The position numbers and the translations under genes were made by a program. From contig NZ_JABBCQ020000010.1 of assembly GCF_012844455.2 (NCBI RefSeq), positions 62,001 to 126,000 on the forward strand: a DNA stretch of 64,000 bases, read 5' to 3'. Positions within the stretch are counted from its first letter, which is position 1. Each line of letters begins with the position of its first letter. Below, one piece after another: positions 41,034-53,229 of the stretch. The stretch comes from Comamonas suwonensis (GTDB lineage Bacteria > Pseudomonadota > Gammaproteobacteria > Burkholderiales > Burkholderiaceae_C). The notes under the pieces are model-generated. The model did not search any database and had not been told where the DNA came from. It saw nothing but the letters and a program-made list of their open reading frames with translations.

Positions 41034-41699
41034 TCACTCCGCATCAGGGCAGGTCGATGGATGAGCCTGCTGAAAGGCGGGCAGCGCATTGCAACGCTCC
41101 ATCACGCCCATCAGGCGCGGCAATCCATCCAGATTGATGTTGAAACGCTGGGCGTTATAGATTTGCGGAATCAGGCAGCACTCAGCCAGCGTCGGTGTGC
41201 CGCCCCAGCAAAACAGCGAGGCAGGCAGGCCAGCAACCTGGCGCTCCGCATCCAGCAGCGCCAGCTGACGCTCAAAAGCTTCCAGCCCTGAACGCGCCCA
41301 GTGGGCGTACCACTCCGTCTTGACTTCATCGCTCACGCCAACCTTGTGTACCAGATACTTGAGCACGCGCAGATTGTTGAGCGGGTGAATCTCGCAAGCC
41401 ACCATCTGTGCCAGCGCCCGCACATGGGCTCGGCCTAGCGCATCGCCCGGCAGCAACGGCGTTTCGGCATGGGTCTCATCGAGATATTCGATGATGGCCA
41501 TGGACTGAGTCAGCCAGTGCCCCTCGTCTGTGACTAGTGCCGGCACCAGCGCATCGCCCACATGGGCTGCATAGGCCTGCGCCTTTTGCTCGCCGCGCAC
41601 TAAGTGCACGGGCACAGATTCATAAGGCAGGCCTTTGAGTTGCAGCGCAATGCGCACGCGATACGAGGCGGATGAGCGAAAGTAGGTATGCAGCTTCAT
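41034..41699 (-). CDS. maiA: Zeta-class GST: maleylacetoacetate or maleylpyruvate isomerase
   Basis: 221 residues. N-terminal thioredoxin-like domain with the zeta signature SSASYRVRIALQLKGL (9-24) and QSMAIIEYLDE; C-terminal helical domain with HPLNNLRVLKYL. Uses glutathione for cis-trans isomerisation of maleylacetoacetate or maleylpyruvate. The divergent fumarylpyruvate hydrolase-like gene favours the gentisate branch, so nagL-type function is equally possible. Confidence 0.87.
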   Translation of the reverse strand: MKLHTYFRSSASYRVRIALQLKGLPYESVPVHLVRGEQKAQAYAAHVGDALVPALVTDEGHWLTQSMAIIEYLDETHAETPLLPGDALGRAHVRALAQMVACEIHPLNNLRVLKYLVHKVGVSDEVKTEWYAHWARSGLEAFERQLALLDAERQVAGLPASLFCWGGTPTLAECCLIPQIYNAQRFNINLDGLPRLMGVMERCNALPAFQQAHPSTCPDAE

Positions 41700-41860
41700 G
41701 ATCTATGCAGCATAGCGCGAGCCGCGGCAGCAACAAGGCTGTTGAGGGCCGCATACGTAATAGCCGACATACGCCAGGCATCTGCCCGACCAGCGCCGTG
41801 GCACACTGTTTGCCACATCAAGCCATGCTGATTTCAGCGCGTTTTCCTGTAGAGGACTTC

Positions 41861-42556
41861 ATGAGTTACGTGTTCAATCCCCCTGCCGTTACCAGTCTGC
41901 CTGTTGTGGGCCGTGGCGAGCGTTTTCCCATCCACCGTATCTACTGCGTGGGCCGCAACTATGAGGATCACGCCAAGGAGATGGGCTTTACTGGCCGCGA
42001 GCCGCCCTTCTTCTTCATGAAGCCTGCCGATGCCGCCGTGCCGGTAGATGCGGACAGCACCGCGCAGATCGCCTACCCCACGCTGACGCAGAACCTGCAC
42101 CACGAAATCGAACTGGTCGTTGCCATTGGCAAGGCTGGCAAGAACATCAAGGCCGCCGACGCACTGCAGTACATCTATGGCTACGCCGTGGGCCTGGACA
42201 TGACACGCCGCGACCTGCAAAACGAAATGAAGAAGCAGGGCCGCCCATGGTGCATTGGCAAGGCATTCGAGCAGTCAGCCCCCATCGGCGCCATCACGCC
42301 TGCAGATCAGGCCTGTGACATCGTCAATGCCGAAATTTCTTTGCAGGTCAACGGTGCAGACCACCAGCGCAGCCATATCAACAAGCTGATCTGGAACATT
42401 GCCGAAACCATCGAGCATCTGTCAGCCGCCTGGGAACTGCAGCCCGGCGACCTGATCATGACCGGCACCCCCGAAGGCGTGGCCGCTGTGGTCAAGGGCG
42501 ATGTGCTGGAAGGCGCTGTGACCGGTCTGTCTCCCATCAAGGTACATATCGCCTGA
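41861..42556 (+). CDS. Fumarylacetoacetate hydrolase family, probably fumarylpyruvate hydrolase
   Basis: 231 residues from ATG 41861 (AGAGGA site). FAH fold: [28 protein letters not shown], metal-binding Glu pair in [41 protein letters not shown] and [10 protein letters not shown]. The short length and [10 protein letters not shown] loop fit fumarylpyruvate/acylpyruvate hydrolases (NagK type) better than full-length FAH. Pairs divergently with the isomerase. Confidence 0.88.
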   Translation: MSYVFNPPAVTSLPVVGRGERFPIHRIYCVGRNYEDHAKEMGFTGREPPFFFMKPADAAVPVDADSTAQIAYPTLTQNLHHEIELVVAIGKAGKNIKAADALQYIYGYAVGLDMTRRDLQNEMKKQGRPWCIGKAFEQSAPIGAITPADQACDIVNAEISLQVNGADHQRSHINKLIWNIAETIEHLSAAWELQPGDLIMTGTPEGVAAVVKGDVLEGAVTGLSPIKVHIA

Positions 42557-42610
42557 AAAATCTGAGCATGCGGCTGAGTGCTCCAGCATTTAGCGTGTCT
42601 TGCACACCAA

Positions 42611-42646
42611 GGGAGTCAACCGAGTCAACGGTTTGACTCCCTTTTT
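42611..42646 (+). terminator. Terminator after FAH-family gene
   Basis: GGGAGTCAA ... TTGACTCCC arms with an inner CCG/CGG pairing, then TTTTT. Confidence 0.88.
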
Positions 42647-42690
42647 AATAGCTGATTGCGCAGAATCCACCTGCGCTAGCGGTCTGATTT
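42646..42690. repeat. Comamonad palindromic repeat, copy 5
   Basis: TAATAGCTGATTGCGCAGAATCCACCTGCGCTAGCGG, imperfect arms, abutting the terminator. Confidence 0.55.
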
Positions 42691-42705
42691 GCTTATAGTT
42701 GCGAA

Positions 42706-43266
42706 ATGATTTTCCGCAACCCCATCAAGTTCTGCCGCAACTGCGGCACCGCAGTCACCTACCGCGTTCCTGACGATGGGGACACGCGCGAGCGTGCTGT
42801 TTGCCCGGCGTGCAACACCATCCACTACGAAAATCCGCTCAACGTCGTCGGCACCCTGCCAGTCATGGACGACGGCCGCGTGCTTCTGTGCATGCGCAAC
42901 ATCGAGCCGCGCCGGGGCAAATGGACCTTACCTGCTGGCTTTATGGAACTGGCCGAAACCACCGCCGGTGGCGCTCAGCGTGAAACCGATGAAGAAGCCG
43001 GTGCCGATATCGAGATGGGCAAGCTGTTCTCCATCATCAACGTGCCGCAAGTCGGTCAGGTGCATTTCTTCTACCTGGCCCGCCTCAAAAGCGCGCAGTT
43101 CTACCCCGGCCCCGAGACCATGGAAGCCCAGTTGTTTTCCGAAGCTGACATTCCTTGGGAAAACATTGCCTTTAGAACAGTCAAAGTCACGCTGGAGCGC
43201 TTCTTTGCTGACCGCAAAGCAGGCCTGCTGGAGCAACCCCAAGTGCACGCCATCGACCTTGCTTAA
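42706..43266 (+). CDS. Nudix hydrolase with N-terminal zinc ribbon
   Basis: 186 residues. Zinc ribbon CRNCGTAV (10-17) and CPACNTIH (33-40), then Nudix box GFMELAETTAGGAQRETDEE-AG (near 77-100, GX5EX7REUXEEXG satisfied). Resembles small zinc-ribbon Nudix proteins grouped near NudC-like hydrolases; the substrate is not predictable. Stand-alone gene. Confidence 0.87.
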   Translation: MIFRNPIKFCRNCGTAVTYRVPDDGDTRERAVCPACNTIHYENPLNVVGTLPVMDDGRVLLCMRNIEPRRGKWTLPAGFMELAETTAGGAQRETDEEAGADIEMGKLFSIINVPQVGQVHFFYLARLKSAQFYPGPETMEAQLFSEADIPWENIAFRTVKVTLERFFADRKAGLLEQPQVHAIDLA

Positions 43267-43608
43267 AGAGCAAACAGCACGGTGAAGCACATCTAATTCA
43301 CAGGTTGAATGCGCAACTCTTATGCACAGTCTTGGGAAAACTAGAGCATTTGTCTTACGTGAAATTCACTTTTGCAGGCTAAAAATTACTTATTCATACA
43401 TTTTGCCGACTGATTAGCCTGCATTATTTTTGATGTTTCAAGAGTCTCTACACATGAGACTTGGGTCATTTAAAGGGTTCCGGGGAGTTATTGGCCGGTT
43501 ATAGATATTAGGTATCTCGGTCTTTTGATTCAGCGCAGTCAATCAATGCCAGCCACCTCTGTAATGTCTGATTTTTTCATTCAAAGCTAACCCATTCAAT
43601 GAGGCGTC
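43267..43608. other. Non-coding gap upstream of the GGDEF-EAL gene
   Basis: 342 bases, AT-richer than its neighbours. I see no open frame, hairpin terminator or recognisable riboswitch. A promoter for the downstream gene is expected near its 3' half (candidates such as TTGATGTTTC ... near 43430), but no convincing -35/-10 pair was found. Confidence 0.4.
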
Positions 43609-46077
43609 ATGAAGGCATCCATAAGCCCCACACTGAAGTCTCAAAAACTGCTGCAGCGCATCTGGGCCGTTACGCTCCTGGTGCTGATCCTGATGCTCAG
43701 CGCCAGTTGCAGCTTTTATCTGCTTTCAGCCGTGCGCGGCTTTGTCAACGGCGAGAGCCTCTGGTCCAAGGCGCAAAAGGATGCGATTTACTCTCTCTCC
43801 CGCTATGCTGACGAAGGCAACTCAGCCGATCTAGCGCGTTATGAAAAGGCTTTACTCGTCCCTCGCGGTGACGCCGATGCACGCAATGCCCTCTACAACA
43901 CGCCGCTGCGCCTTGACCTGGCGCGCAAAGGCATAGAGCAGGGTCAAAATCATCCCGATGATGTCAACAGCCTAATCTGGCTGCTGCGCACCTTTCGCTA
44001 CTTCCGCTGGGTGCAAGAACCCGTGGCCTACTGGACCATGGGGGACCAGTACCTGGAGCAGCTTGACGCGCTGGCCCGTGAAATCAAACAGAGTTACGAG
44101 GTTGGCAGCGTCACCCCGCAAGCCATCAACACCTGGAAACGAGAGATTGATCTCATCAACCAAGGAGTGAGCGCCCTCACCCGTGCCTTCAGCGATTCTT
44201 TAGGCAAAAGCTCGCGCTCCATGGTTGTGCTGCTGGTCGCGCTCAATGGCAGCCTGGCACTGCTTTTAGTAGGCCTGTGGGTCTGGAACACCTGGAGACT
44301 GGTACAGCTGCGCGAGCAAATGGAAATCGGTATGAACACCGAAAAAGAGCGCGCCGAAACCACACTGGCGGCACTGGGCGATGCCGTCATCACCACCGAT
44401 CAAAAAGGTGTTGTCAACTACATCAACCCCGCCGCCATCGGGTTGCTGGGTCTACAAAAGCAGAGCTATATCGGCAGGCCCATCAAGATGGTGCTGCAGT
44501 TCTACACCACAGACTCATCCTTCAACAGCGAATCCCTTTTGAACCAGCTGATGGGCGAAACCACAATCGTGCGTGATGAGCAAACCCACTGGGTGCGCCG
44601 CACCGATCACAGCATCGTTCCAGTCAAGGTGCTGGGCTCCACCATGCAGCACGAAGGCAACGCCACAGGTGCCGTCTTCGTGCTGCGTGACGTATCGCGC
44701 GAGCAGCAATACATGGACCAGTTGTCATGGAACTCACGCCACGACACGCTGACCGGTCTGGAAAACCGCGGTGAGTTTGAGCGCCATCTGCAAAAGCTGC
44801 TGACGCAAGGGCTGCACCAGGTCAAGCCCTGCGCCCTGCTCTATATCGATCTCGACCAATTCAAGCTCATCAATGAGACCAGCGGCCACTCCGCCGGTGA
44901 TGAGGTGCTGTGCGAAGTCTCACGAATGCTGCAGCACAATCTTCGCGAAACCGATTGCCTGGCACGCATGGGCGGCGATGAGTTTGCCGTGCTGCTGGAA
45001 AACTGCCCGCCTTCCCATGTCTCCTCGATTGCCGAAAAACTGCGCACAGCCGCTCAGCAGCTGCAAATCACCTGGGGGGAAAAAACGCTGCGCACCGGCT
45101 TTTCGATTGGCGTCGTGCATATTCCCGGCGACTCAGCCAACGCGTCCGATCTGCTGCGCATGGCCGATATGGCCTGCTATCAAGCCAAGGAACGCGGACG
45201 CAACAAGGTCTTTTTCTACACTGCCGAAGACGGTATCCTCAGCCGCTACGTCAGCGAAATGGAATGGGCCACACGCATTCGCTCCGCACTTGATGAAGAT
45301 CGCTTTTGCCTATATGCCCAGAACATTGCCCCGCTGCAGACCAGCAAGCAAAGCAACAAACACCGTGGCATGCACTTTGAAGTATTGCTGCGCCTGCGCG
45401 ATGAAAACGGGCAGATTCTCGCACCCGGCACCTTTATTCCTGCGGCAGAGCGCTATGGCCTCATGCCAGCGATCGATCGCTGGGTCATCTCCCAGTCACT
45501 GCAGACACTGTCCCAGCAGCCGGTCTACGCCAAGGTGATCGACACCTGCTCCATCAACTTATCAGGCGCCAGTCTGGACGATGAAAACTTGCTGGAATTC
45601 ATCAAAGCCCAGATGGTGGAGCACAACATTCCGCCCGATATATTGTGTTTTGAAATTACCGAAACCAGCGCCATTGGCAACCTCAGCAATGCAACCCGGC
45701 TGATTCAGGCCCTTCGTGCCATGGGCTGCCGCTTTGCGCTGGATGATTTTGGTGTGGGCATGTCATCGCTGACCTATCTGAAACAGCTGCCTGTGGACTA
45801 TCTCAAGATCGACGGCGGCTTTGTGCGCGACATGCTCCAGGACAAGGGCGACTATGCCATGGTGGAGATGATCAACCGCATCGGTCAGACGCTGGGCAAA
45901 AAGACTGTCGCCGAATTCGTCGAAAGCCGCGAAATTGCTGAGGCCTTGATGCGCATGGGCGTGGACTATGTACAGGGCTATGCCATTGCCCGCCCCAAGC
46001 CTATGACCGCCGCGTACTTTGCCCCCACACAAGAAAACCAGCTGCCTCAGTGGTGCGGCACACTGGCTTTAAGCTAG
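43609..46077 (+). CDS. Membrane GGDEF-EAL protein with PAS domain
   Basis: 822 residues. Membrane helices at about 18-42 and 205-227 bracket a periplasmic sensor region; PAS about 245-365 (ALGDAVITTDQKGVVNYINP). GGDEF intact at 455-459 with I-site RETD at 446-449; EAL signature reads EVL at 591-593 with INLSG, FEITETSAI and DDFGVG all present. It may both make and degrade cyclic di-GMP; which predominates is not decided by the sequence. Own transcription unit with a bidirectional terminator downstream. Confidence 0.92.
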   Translation: MKASISPTLKSQKLLQRIWAVTLLVLILMLSASCSFYLLSAVRGFVNGESLWSKAQKDAIYSLSRYADEGNSADLARYEKALLVPRGDADARNALYNTPLRLDLARKGIEQGQNHPDDVNSLIWLLRTFRYFRWVQEPVAYWTMGDQYLEQLDALAREIKQSYEVGSVTPQAINTWKREIDLINQGVSALTRAFSDSLGKSSRSMVVLLVALNGSLALLLVGLWVWNTWRLVQLREQMEIGMNTEKERAETTLAALGDAVITTDQKGVVNYINPAAIGLLGLQKQSYIGRPIKMVLQFYTTDSSFNSESLLNQLMGETTIVRDEQTHWVRRTDHSIVPVKVLGSTMQHEGNATGAVFVLRDVSREQQYMDQLSWNSRHDTLTGLENRGEFERHLQKLLTQGLHQVKPCALLYIDLDQFKLINETSGHSAGDEVLCEVSRMLQHNLRETDCLARMGGDEFAVLLENCPPSHVSSIAEKLRTAAQQLQITWGEKTLRTGFSIGVVHIPGDSANASDLLRMADMACYQAKERGRNKVFFYTAEDGILSRYVSEMEWATRIRSALDEDRFCLYAQNIAPLQTSKQSNKHRGMHFEVLLRLRDENGQILAPGTFIPAAERYGLMPAIDRWVISQSLQTLSQQPVYAKVIDTCSINLSGASLDDENLLEFIKAQMVEHNIPPDILCFEITETSAIGNLSNATRLIQALRAMGCRFALDDFGVGMSSLTYLKQLPVDYLKIDGGFVRDMLQDKGDYAMVEMINRIGQTLGKKTVAEFVESREIAEALMRMGVDYVQGYAIARPKPMTAAYFAPTQENQLPQWCGTLALS

Positions 46078-46114
46078 CACGACCAATCTACTGAAGATCC
46101 GCTCTTCAAAATGC

Positions 46115-46147
46115 AAAAAAAACGACGCTTATACGTCGTTTTTGTTT
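46115..46147. terminator. Bidirectional terminator between GGDEF-EAL gene and ygiQ
   Basis: AAAAACGACG-CTTATA-CGTCGTTTTT, A/T runs on both sides. Confidence 0.88.
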
Positions 46148-46165
46148 TGTGGGCGTCCGCCCCAA

Positions 46166-48697
<2,532 letters not shown>

Positions 48698-48992
48698 GTG
48701 GATTTGTGGGCTGTAAGCCTGTACGGGAAAGAGCCCGCCAGTGTACTTTTCATGGCCCAGCCTTGCACGGGCAAGGTCTTGCAATCGCCGCTAGCGAACT
48801 ATGTAATTCATAGCACTACGCGCCATGTATTGGCGCGATTTCCACGCTTAGGTATTCAAAACTGTTTCTAGGAAATCGCCACGCACTAATATATTAATAG
48901 CGCAAAACCGATCCACCCTGATGGCGCAGTCAGCAAAGACCAGGCCGCCAGAGCAGATTGGCAGCCCGGTCTCGCTACCGGTTCAAGACCAG

Positions 48993-49535
48993 TCAGTCCT
49001 TCTTGCTACCCGTGACCTGACCGGTCAGGGCATCGAGCTTGATCTTCATGACTTGGCCATCCGCCTGCAGCACCTTGACGCTATAGCTGGTCTTGCCCCA
49101 GTCGGAGTCCAGATCTGCTTCCACAGCCTTGCCAGCCGTATGGGCGGTCGCCGCAGCAATGGCCTGAATCAAGGACACCTTGGCTTCGCCGACCCGCTTC
49201 ACATCCTTGTTCTTGGCCTTACCCTTGTTCTTGTACAGGGCCGCCTCGCCGTTGGTGGCATTGACATGCACATCCACCTCTTCATTCGCCGGGGTCAGCA
49301 GCTTGACTTCGTAATGCAAACCCGCTCCCTGCTGGCCATGACCATCCCTGTCCAACTCGGCTTCCACAGGTTTGCCCGGTACCGTTTGGGCGGCCTTTTC
49401 AATGGCCTGCTCCAGGGACAAACTGGCCTGACTGGTGAGGGCTTGCCATTCAGCCCCGGATTTAGCCAGAGCGGGCAATGCGGCTGCAGACAGCGACAAA
49501 GCGGCGGAAAGAGCGACTACGCGAAATGGATTCAT
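48993..49535 (-). CDS. Periplasmic protein with two PepSY domains
   Basis: 180 residues with a signal peptide (MNPFRVVALSAALSLSAAAL, cleavage after ALA). Two PepSY repeats: LSLEQAIEKAAQTVPGKPVE with YEVKLLTPANEEVDVHVNA, and VSLIQAIAAATAHTAGKAVE with YSVKVLQADGQVMKIKLDA. PepSY proteins are small protease-inhibitor-like or regulatory domains. Monocistronic by appearance. The 48698-48992 gap contains the ygiQ upstream region and a GC-rich hairpin near 48938-48970 without T-run. Confidence 0.85.
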   Translation of the reverse strand: MNPFRVVALSAALSLSAAALPALAKSGAEWQALTSQASLSLEQAIEKAAQTVPGKPVEAELDRDGHGQQGAGLHYEVKLLTPANEEVDVHVNATNGEAALYKNKGKAKNKDVKRVGEAKVSLIQAIAAATAHTAGKAVEADLDSDWGKTSYSVKVLQADGQVMKIKLDALTGQVTGSKKD

Positions 49536-49710
49536 GACTCGACTCCTACTGGTTGGTTAACAGTCTTCAATGTCCGATGCGCCGGCAGGTTCTGCCAGCC
49601 ATAGACATATCCTAGGCTTTTTATCTAGGGACAGCTTGTACTGAATCAAGCATCCGAACCATCATGCCTCGAATTTCCAGGCTCGAAGAAACCACCGAAG
49701 CCCTCTCAAG

Positions 49711-49739
49711 CAAAAGGCCCGCCATAGGCGGGCCTCTGG
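49711..49739 (-). terminator. Terminator after DUF2783 gene
   Basis: Minus strand GAGGCCCGCC-TATG-GCGGGCCTTTTG. Confidence 0.78.
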
Positions 49740-49755
49740 TTCAAGCCAGTGAAGG

Positions 49756-49947
49756 CTACAAGTCACGCTGGGCAGCGGCCAGCATTTCAGCAAACCGACC
49801 AGCATTACCCAACTCATTGGCGGCCAGCAGCGCCAGCTTGACCAGCAGCAGCTCCGATTTTTCAGCGCCCACGGTGTCAATGGCGGTGGCCAGCTGGTCG
49901 TATACGGTTTCAAGGCCAGCGATATCCAGAGTGTTTGTAGTGTTCAT
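49756..49947 (-). CDS. DUF2783-like small protein
   Basis: 63 residues, MNTTNTLDIAGLETVYDQLA, then TVGAEKSELLLVKLALLAAN. Length and sequence pattern match the DUF2783 proteins that I know as neighbours of MhpA-like flavin hydroxylases. GGAGAATC ribosome site; begins 12 bases after the hydroxylase stop. Acidic and helical, perhaps an accessory of the hydroxylase. Confidence 0.8.
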   Translation of the reverse strand: MNTTNTLDIAGLETVYDQLATAIDTVGAEKSELLLVKLALLAANELGNAGRFAEMLAAAQRDL

Positions 49948-49958
49948 GGTGATTCTCC

Positions 49959-51656
49959 TCAGGCGGGCAAAGCGGCTTTGAATGCAGCTTGCAGGCGATT
50001 GGCGTCCAGCGCCATCCAGCGCGCGCAGACATGCTGATCGGGGCGCAGCAGGTAGGCTGCGCCGTTGGCCATCACGCCGTAGCGGGTGCGGCAGCGGCCT
50101 TCGCTGTCATCCAGTACCACATCGGCACCATCAATAGCGGCCACGTTCTGGCTGCTTACCGCAATCAGTCGCACGCCAATGCGGCGTGCTTTGATGCCAT
50201 CGATCACGGCACGCAGCTCGGCCGGGATGGCTGTGCCGTCGGTGAAGTACAGCAGGTCAAACCCGCCGCCCAGCTGGTCGAGCAGATAGCTGTCTGGCGC
50301 AAAGCGCACATTGACGGGCGGTGCGCCGTGGGCGGGGCCAGCTTTGAAAAGCAGGTTATCGTCACCCACGCTGTTAAGCGGAGACTGGGCATACTCATGC
50401 GGGCGCGAGGTGCGCCAGTGGTAGAGCGGGCCGACAAAGGGCTGGCTCAGCGACAGAGACAGCACGGCATCGCGCAGCAGCCTGAAACCGCGCGTGGGCG
50501 GTGCCATGAAGCGCGTGCTCTTGCCTGCTTCCTCCACAATCTCGCGGGCTGCACCCACGCGCTCGCTGCTATAGCTGTCCAGCAGCTTGCGGCTGGCCGC
50601 ACCCTTTGCCACCAGCGCCAGCCGCCAGCCCAGCGCCTGCGCATCCTGAAACCCGGTATTGGCACCGCGCACGCCAAAAATGGGCAGCATGTGGGCCGCA
50701 TCGCCCGCAAAAATCACCGAGCCGTGTACATAGTTCGGCAAGGTCAGCGCGCGGGCCGAATAGACCGAGCTCCAATCCATCTCCCAGGGCGTGCCGCCAA
50801 AGCCGATCATCTCCAGCTGGGCATCAATGCGCGCCTTGAGCGACTCGGGTTTGAGTGCGTCTTCGGGGTCTTCACCCGCAGGTAACTGATAGTCCACACG
50901 CCAGATACCGTGCGGCTCGCGGTGCATAAGGATGGTGTTGCCGGGATTCCACGTGGGGTCGAAAAATGCCAGACGCTCGGTGGGCAGCGGCAGGTCGATG
51001 CGGATATCGGCAATCACAAAGCGGCCTTCGTAAGACGCGCCTTCCATTAGCAGATTCATGGCTGTGCGGATACCCGAACGCGCGCCATCACAGGCTACCA
51101 GCCAATCAGCGCGCAGCTCATATAGGCCTTCCGGCGTATCGACTTCGACAAACGCCTGCTCGCCTTTCTGTTCGACCTTGTTGACACGATTGCCCCAGCG
51201 CACCTCGATCAGTGGGTTGGCTTCCACGGCTTCGACCAGATATTCCTCCAGAAACTGCTGTTGCAGATTGATCATGGGGAAGAAGCGGTCGTCATCGACT
51301 CGGGCATTTTCCATGCGGTACACACGCTGGCCGCGGTAAATGCTGTTGCCGTAGCACCAGGGCAAGCCGGTTTCGGTCACGCGATGAGCCACGCCCACCT
51401 GCTGCAAAATTTCCATGGAGCGGCGCGTAAACACAATGGCGCGGCTGCCTTCTGATACCTGCAGCTCCGATTCAAGCACCACACAGCGTTGGCCGTGGCG
51501 CGCCATTTCCAGTGCCGTGGTCAGGCCCACAGGGCCGGTGCCGACAATGACCACGGGGTGGTTCTGCTCACCCGGATGCTGAGACGCCAGCCACGGTTTG
51601 TGAACCTGGTACTGGTAATAAATGGAGCGGCGTGGCTCGGCGTAAGGCTGATGCAT
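49959..51656 (-). CDS. MhpA-like FAD-dependent aromatic hydroxylase
   Basis: 565 residues from ATG 51656 (GGAGAC site). FAD-binding HPVVIVGTGPVGLTTALEMA near 30-50, the DG motif VACDGARSGIR, and the GD motif GSVIFAGDAAHMLPIFGVRGAN. Family of 3-(3-hydroxyphenyl)propionate and resorcinol-type hydroxylases, one oxygen atom inserted using NAD(P)H. No ring-cleavage dioxygenase is nearby, so the substrate cannot be named. Followed by DUF2783, preceded by a LuxR regulator. Confidence 0.88.
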   Translation of the reverse strand: MHQPYAEPRRSIYYQYQVHKPWLASQHPGEQNHPVVIVGTGPVGLTTALEMARHGQRCVVLESELQVSEGSRAIVFTRRSMEILQQVGVAHRVTETGLPWCYGNSIYRGQRVYRMENARVDDDRFFPMINLQQQFLEEYLVEAVEANPLIEVRWGNRVNKVEQKGEQAFVEVDTPEGLYELRADWLVACDGARSGIRTAMNLLMEGASYEGRFVIADIRIDLPLPTERLAFFDPTWNPGNTILMHREPHGIWRVDYQLPAGEDPEDALKPESLKARIDAQLEMIGFGGTPWEMDWSSVYSARALTLPNYVHGSVIFAGDAAHMLPIFGVRGANTGFQDAQALGWRLALVAKGAASRKLLDSYSSERVGAAREIVEEAGKSTRFMAPPTRGFRLLRDAVLSLSLSQPFVGPLYHWRTSRPHEYAQSPLNSVGDDNLLFKAGPAHGAPPVNVRFAPDSYLLDQLGGGFDLLYFTDGTAIPAELRAVIDGIKARRIGVRLIAVSSQNVAAIDGADVVLDDSEGRCRTRYGVMANGAAYLLRPDQHVCARWMALDANRLQAAFKAALPA

Positions 51657-51817
51657 GTTTTTTGTCTCCGGGGCGCTGTTTTGATCCGGCCAGCGCACTC
51701 GGCACCCAAGTCACTGGCTTTGAGATGCAGTGTAGAAAAGCGGCAGCCCGCCCATGTCACCAAATGAGGACATGTTCTTGTGTCCACACCATTTCAAACA
51801 AAAAAAGCCCCTAGCCC

Positions 51818-51846
51818 TTTAAAAATAAGCGCAGGAAGCTATCAAA
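51818..51846. repeat. Comamonad palindromic repeat, copy 6 (short)
   Basis: TAAAAATAAGCGCAGGAAGCTATCAAAAA; overlaps the end of the LuxR gene. Confidence 0.5.
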
Positions 51847-52741
51847 AATGAGAGTTTACGGCGTCCGCCGGCTCCATCAGCAAGGCAAATAGCTCTCTCT
51901 GGCCTTGTACGCCCAGCTTGGCGCAGACTCGCTTTACATAGGTGCGTGCACTGCTGACGGTAATGCCCAGCCGCTGTGCCAGCGCCTCTGCATCAAGCCC
52001 CTGCGCCAGCGCCCTGACAACATCCAGGTCACGCGGCGTCAGCTGCTCAAAACGACGCTGCAGCCGGGCCAGCACGAGCCCAACCAAGTCATCCTGCAGC
52101 GTCTGCCCCGCGTCATGCAGCCGCATGGCCTGCATGACCAGCGGCGCAAAGGCTTCAATCTGTGCAATGGCGGCAGCATCAAAGCGGCCATGCTCTTCAC
52201 CCCGGTACAGGTTGACGGACAGCCAGCGCGCGTTTTCCTGCAGCATCAGCAGCGACAGCCGCTCGGCAATGTGCGGCTGGGTGTAGCACACATGGCGGTA
52301 TTCGGGGTGCCGCACATCTTCCGGGGCTTGACGGTGCAACCACACACGTGGCTTGGCATGCGGGTCTTTGGCCAGCCGCGCCAGCTCCGTTTTCATAATG
52401 CGCTGCGAGCCATCCAGCCGGTAAAAGCGCTCACTGTAGTCCTGCGAGATCATGGGCAGCGCACCTGTTCGCGCTCTGTCGCCCATGCCCACCACGCGCG
52501 GCCGCGCCATGCCTTGAAATGAAAAAATGGTGCATTGGGCCAGTGGTACTTGGCGACCGAGTAAATGCAAGATCTGTTCCGCCACCGCATCGCTGCTGCC
52601 ACCACTCAAGCTGCTCCGCCCCACCTTCTCCAGCATCGCCGTCACATCGGCCAGCGCCACAGGCAACACCGCCGTCTGCGCAGCGGCGGGCAGCAGCATC
52701 CAGTGGGAAGGATCAGCAAACGATGTGGTCGAGGCAATCAT
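51842..52741 (-). CDS. LuxR-type transcriptional regulator
   Basis: 299 residues. C-terminal LuxR HTH (about 230-290): LTPRDLDVVRALAQGLDAEA, LAQRLGITVSSARTYVKRVC and KLGVQGQRELFALL. The N-terminal domain is not a recognised autoinducer-binding or receiver domain. Lies upstream of the flavin hydroxylase on the same strand, separated by 185 bases; probably its regulator, by inference from position. Confidence 0.85.
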   Translation of the reverse strand: MIASTTSFADPSHWMLLPAAAQTAVLPVALADVTAMLEKVGRSSLSGGSSDAVAEQILHLLGRQVPLAQCTIFSFQGMARPRVVGMGDRARTGALPMISQDYSERFYRLDGSQRIMKTELARLAKDPHAKPRVWLHRQAPEDVRHPEYRHVCYTQPHIAERLSLLMLQENARWLSVNLYRGEEHGRFDAAAIAQIEAFAPLVMQAMRLHDAGQTLQDDLVGLVLARLQRRFEQLTPRDLDVVRALAQGLDAEALAQRLGITVSSARTYVKRVCAKLGVQGQRELFALLMEPADAVNSHF

Positions 52742-52803
52742 GGTCGGAAAACAGGCAGAGGCCGTGATTCTGACTGCACAAGCCGGTGCGTGACTGCAGA
52801 TGC

Positions 52804-52839
52804 AAAAAACCGGCGATCCTTGCAGGGATCAGCCGGTTT
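52804..52839 (-). terminator. Terminator after the 55-residue gene
   Basis: Minus strand AAACCGGC-TGATCC-CTGCAA-GGATC-GCCGGTTTTTT. Confidence 0.85.
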
Positions 52840-52872
52840 GCCGGATGCCTCAGTTCAGAGGAGTTCAGTGGC

Positions 52873-53040
52873 TTACCACTCGCCTACATTGCGTATGCGT
52901 TGCAGCAGGTCCCATTCATCTTCAGGCGTGCTGGCCTGCAGGGGCTGAGCCTCCAGCAACTCCTGCGCCAGGGGCGGAGGGGTGAAATGCTCATGGCCAA
53001 ACGTGTGTTCGCTCAGGGTCTGTGGCTGGGGAATGTTCAT
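52873..53040 (-). CDS. Small unknown protein
   Basis: 55 residues, MNIPQPQTLSEHTFGHEHFT, then PPPLAQELLEAQPLQASTPE and a Trp-rich end (DEWDLLQRIRNVGEW). Strong AAAGGAGG site 6-7 bases before ATG 53040 and a clear terminator 33 bases past the stop support a genuine gene. The family is unknown. Confidence 0.68.
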   Translation of the reverse strand: MNIPQPQTLSEHTFGHEHFTPPPLAQELLEAQPLQASTPEDEWDLLQRIRNVGEW

Positions 53041-53229
53041 GACCGCCTCCTTTGCAAGTAGCTTAATCATGGGAGCTGCGCCAGCTTGTAGGAACCGGAT
53101 TAACACCACTGTCGATCAAACCCCACAAGCCGCGTCGTCGTGTCATTAAAGCGTCATGACTGAAGCAATCCAGCAAACTGCGCCGTATCGGCAAGCGACC
53201 CAATCTTTGCGGTTATGCTGCCGCACGCT

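Noticed and set aside
43267..43608. Cyclic di-GMP or other riboswitch before the GGDEF-EAL gene
   Set aside because: No GEMM-like conserved core or expression-platform hairpin could be recognised.
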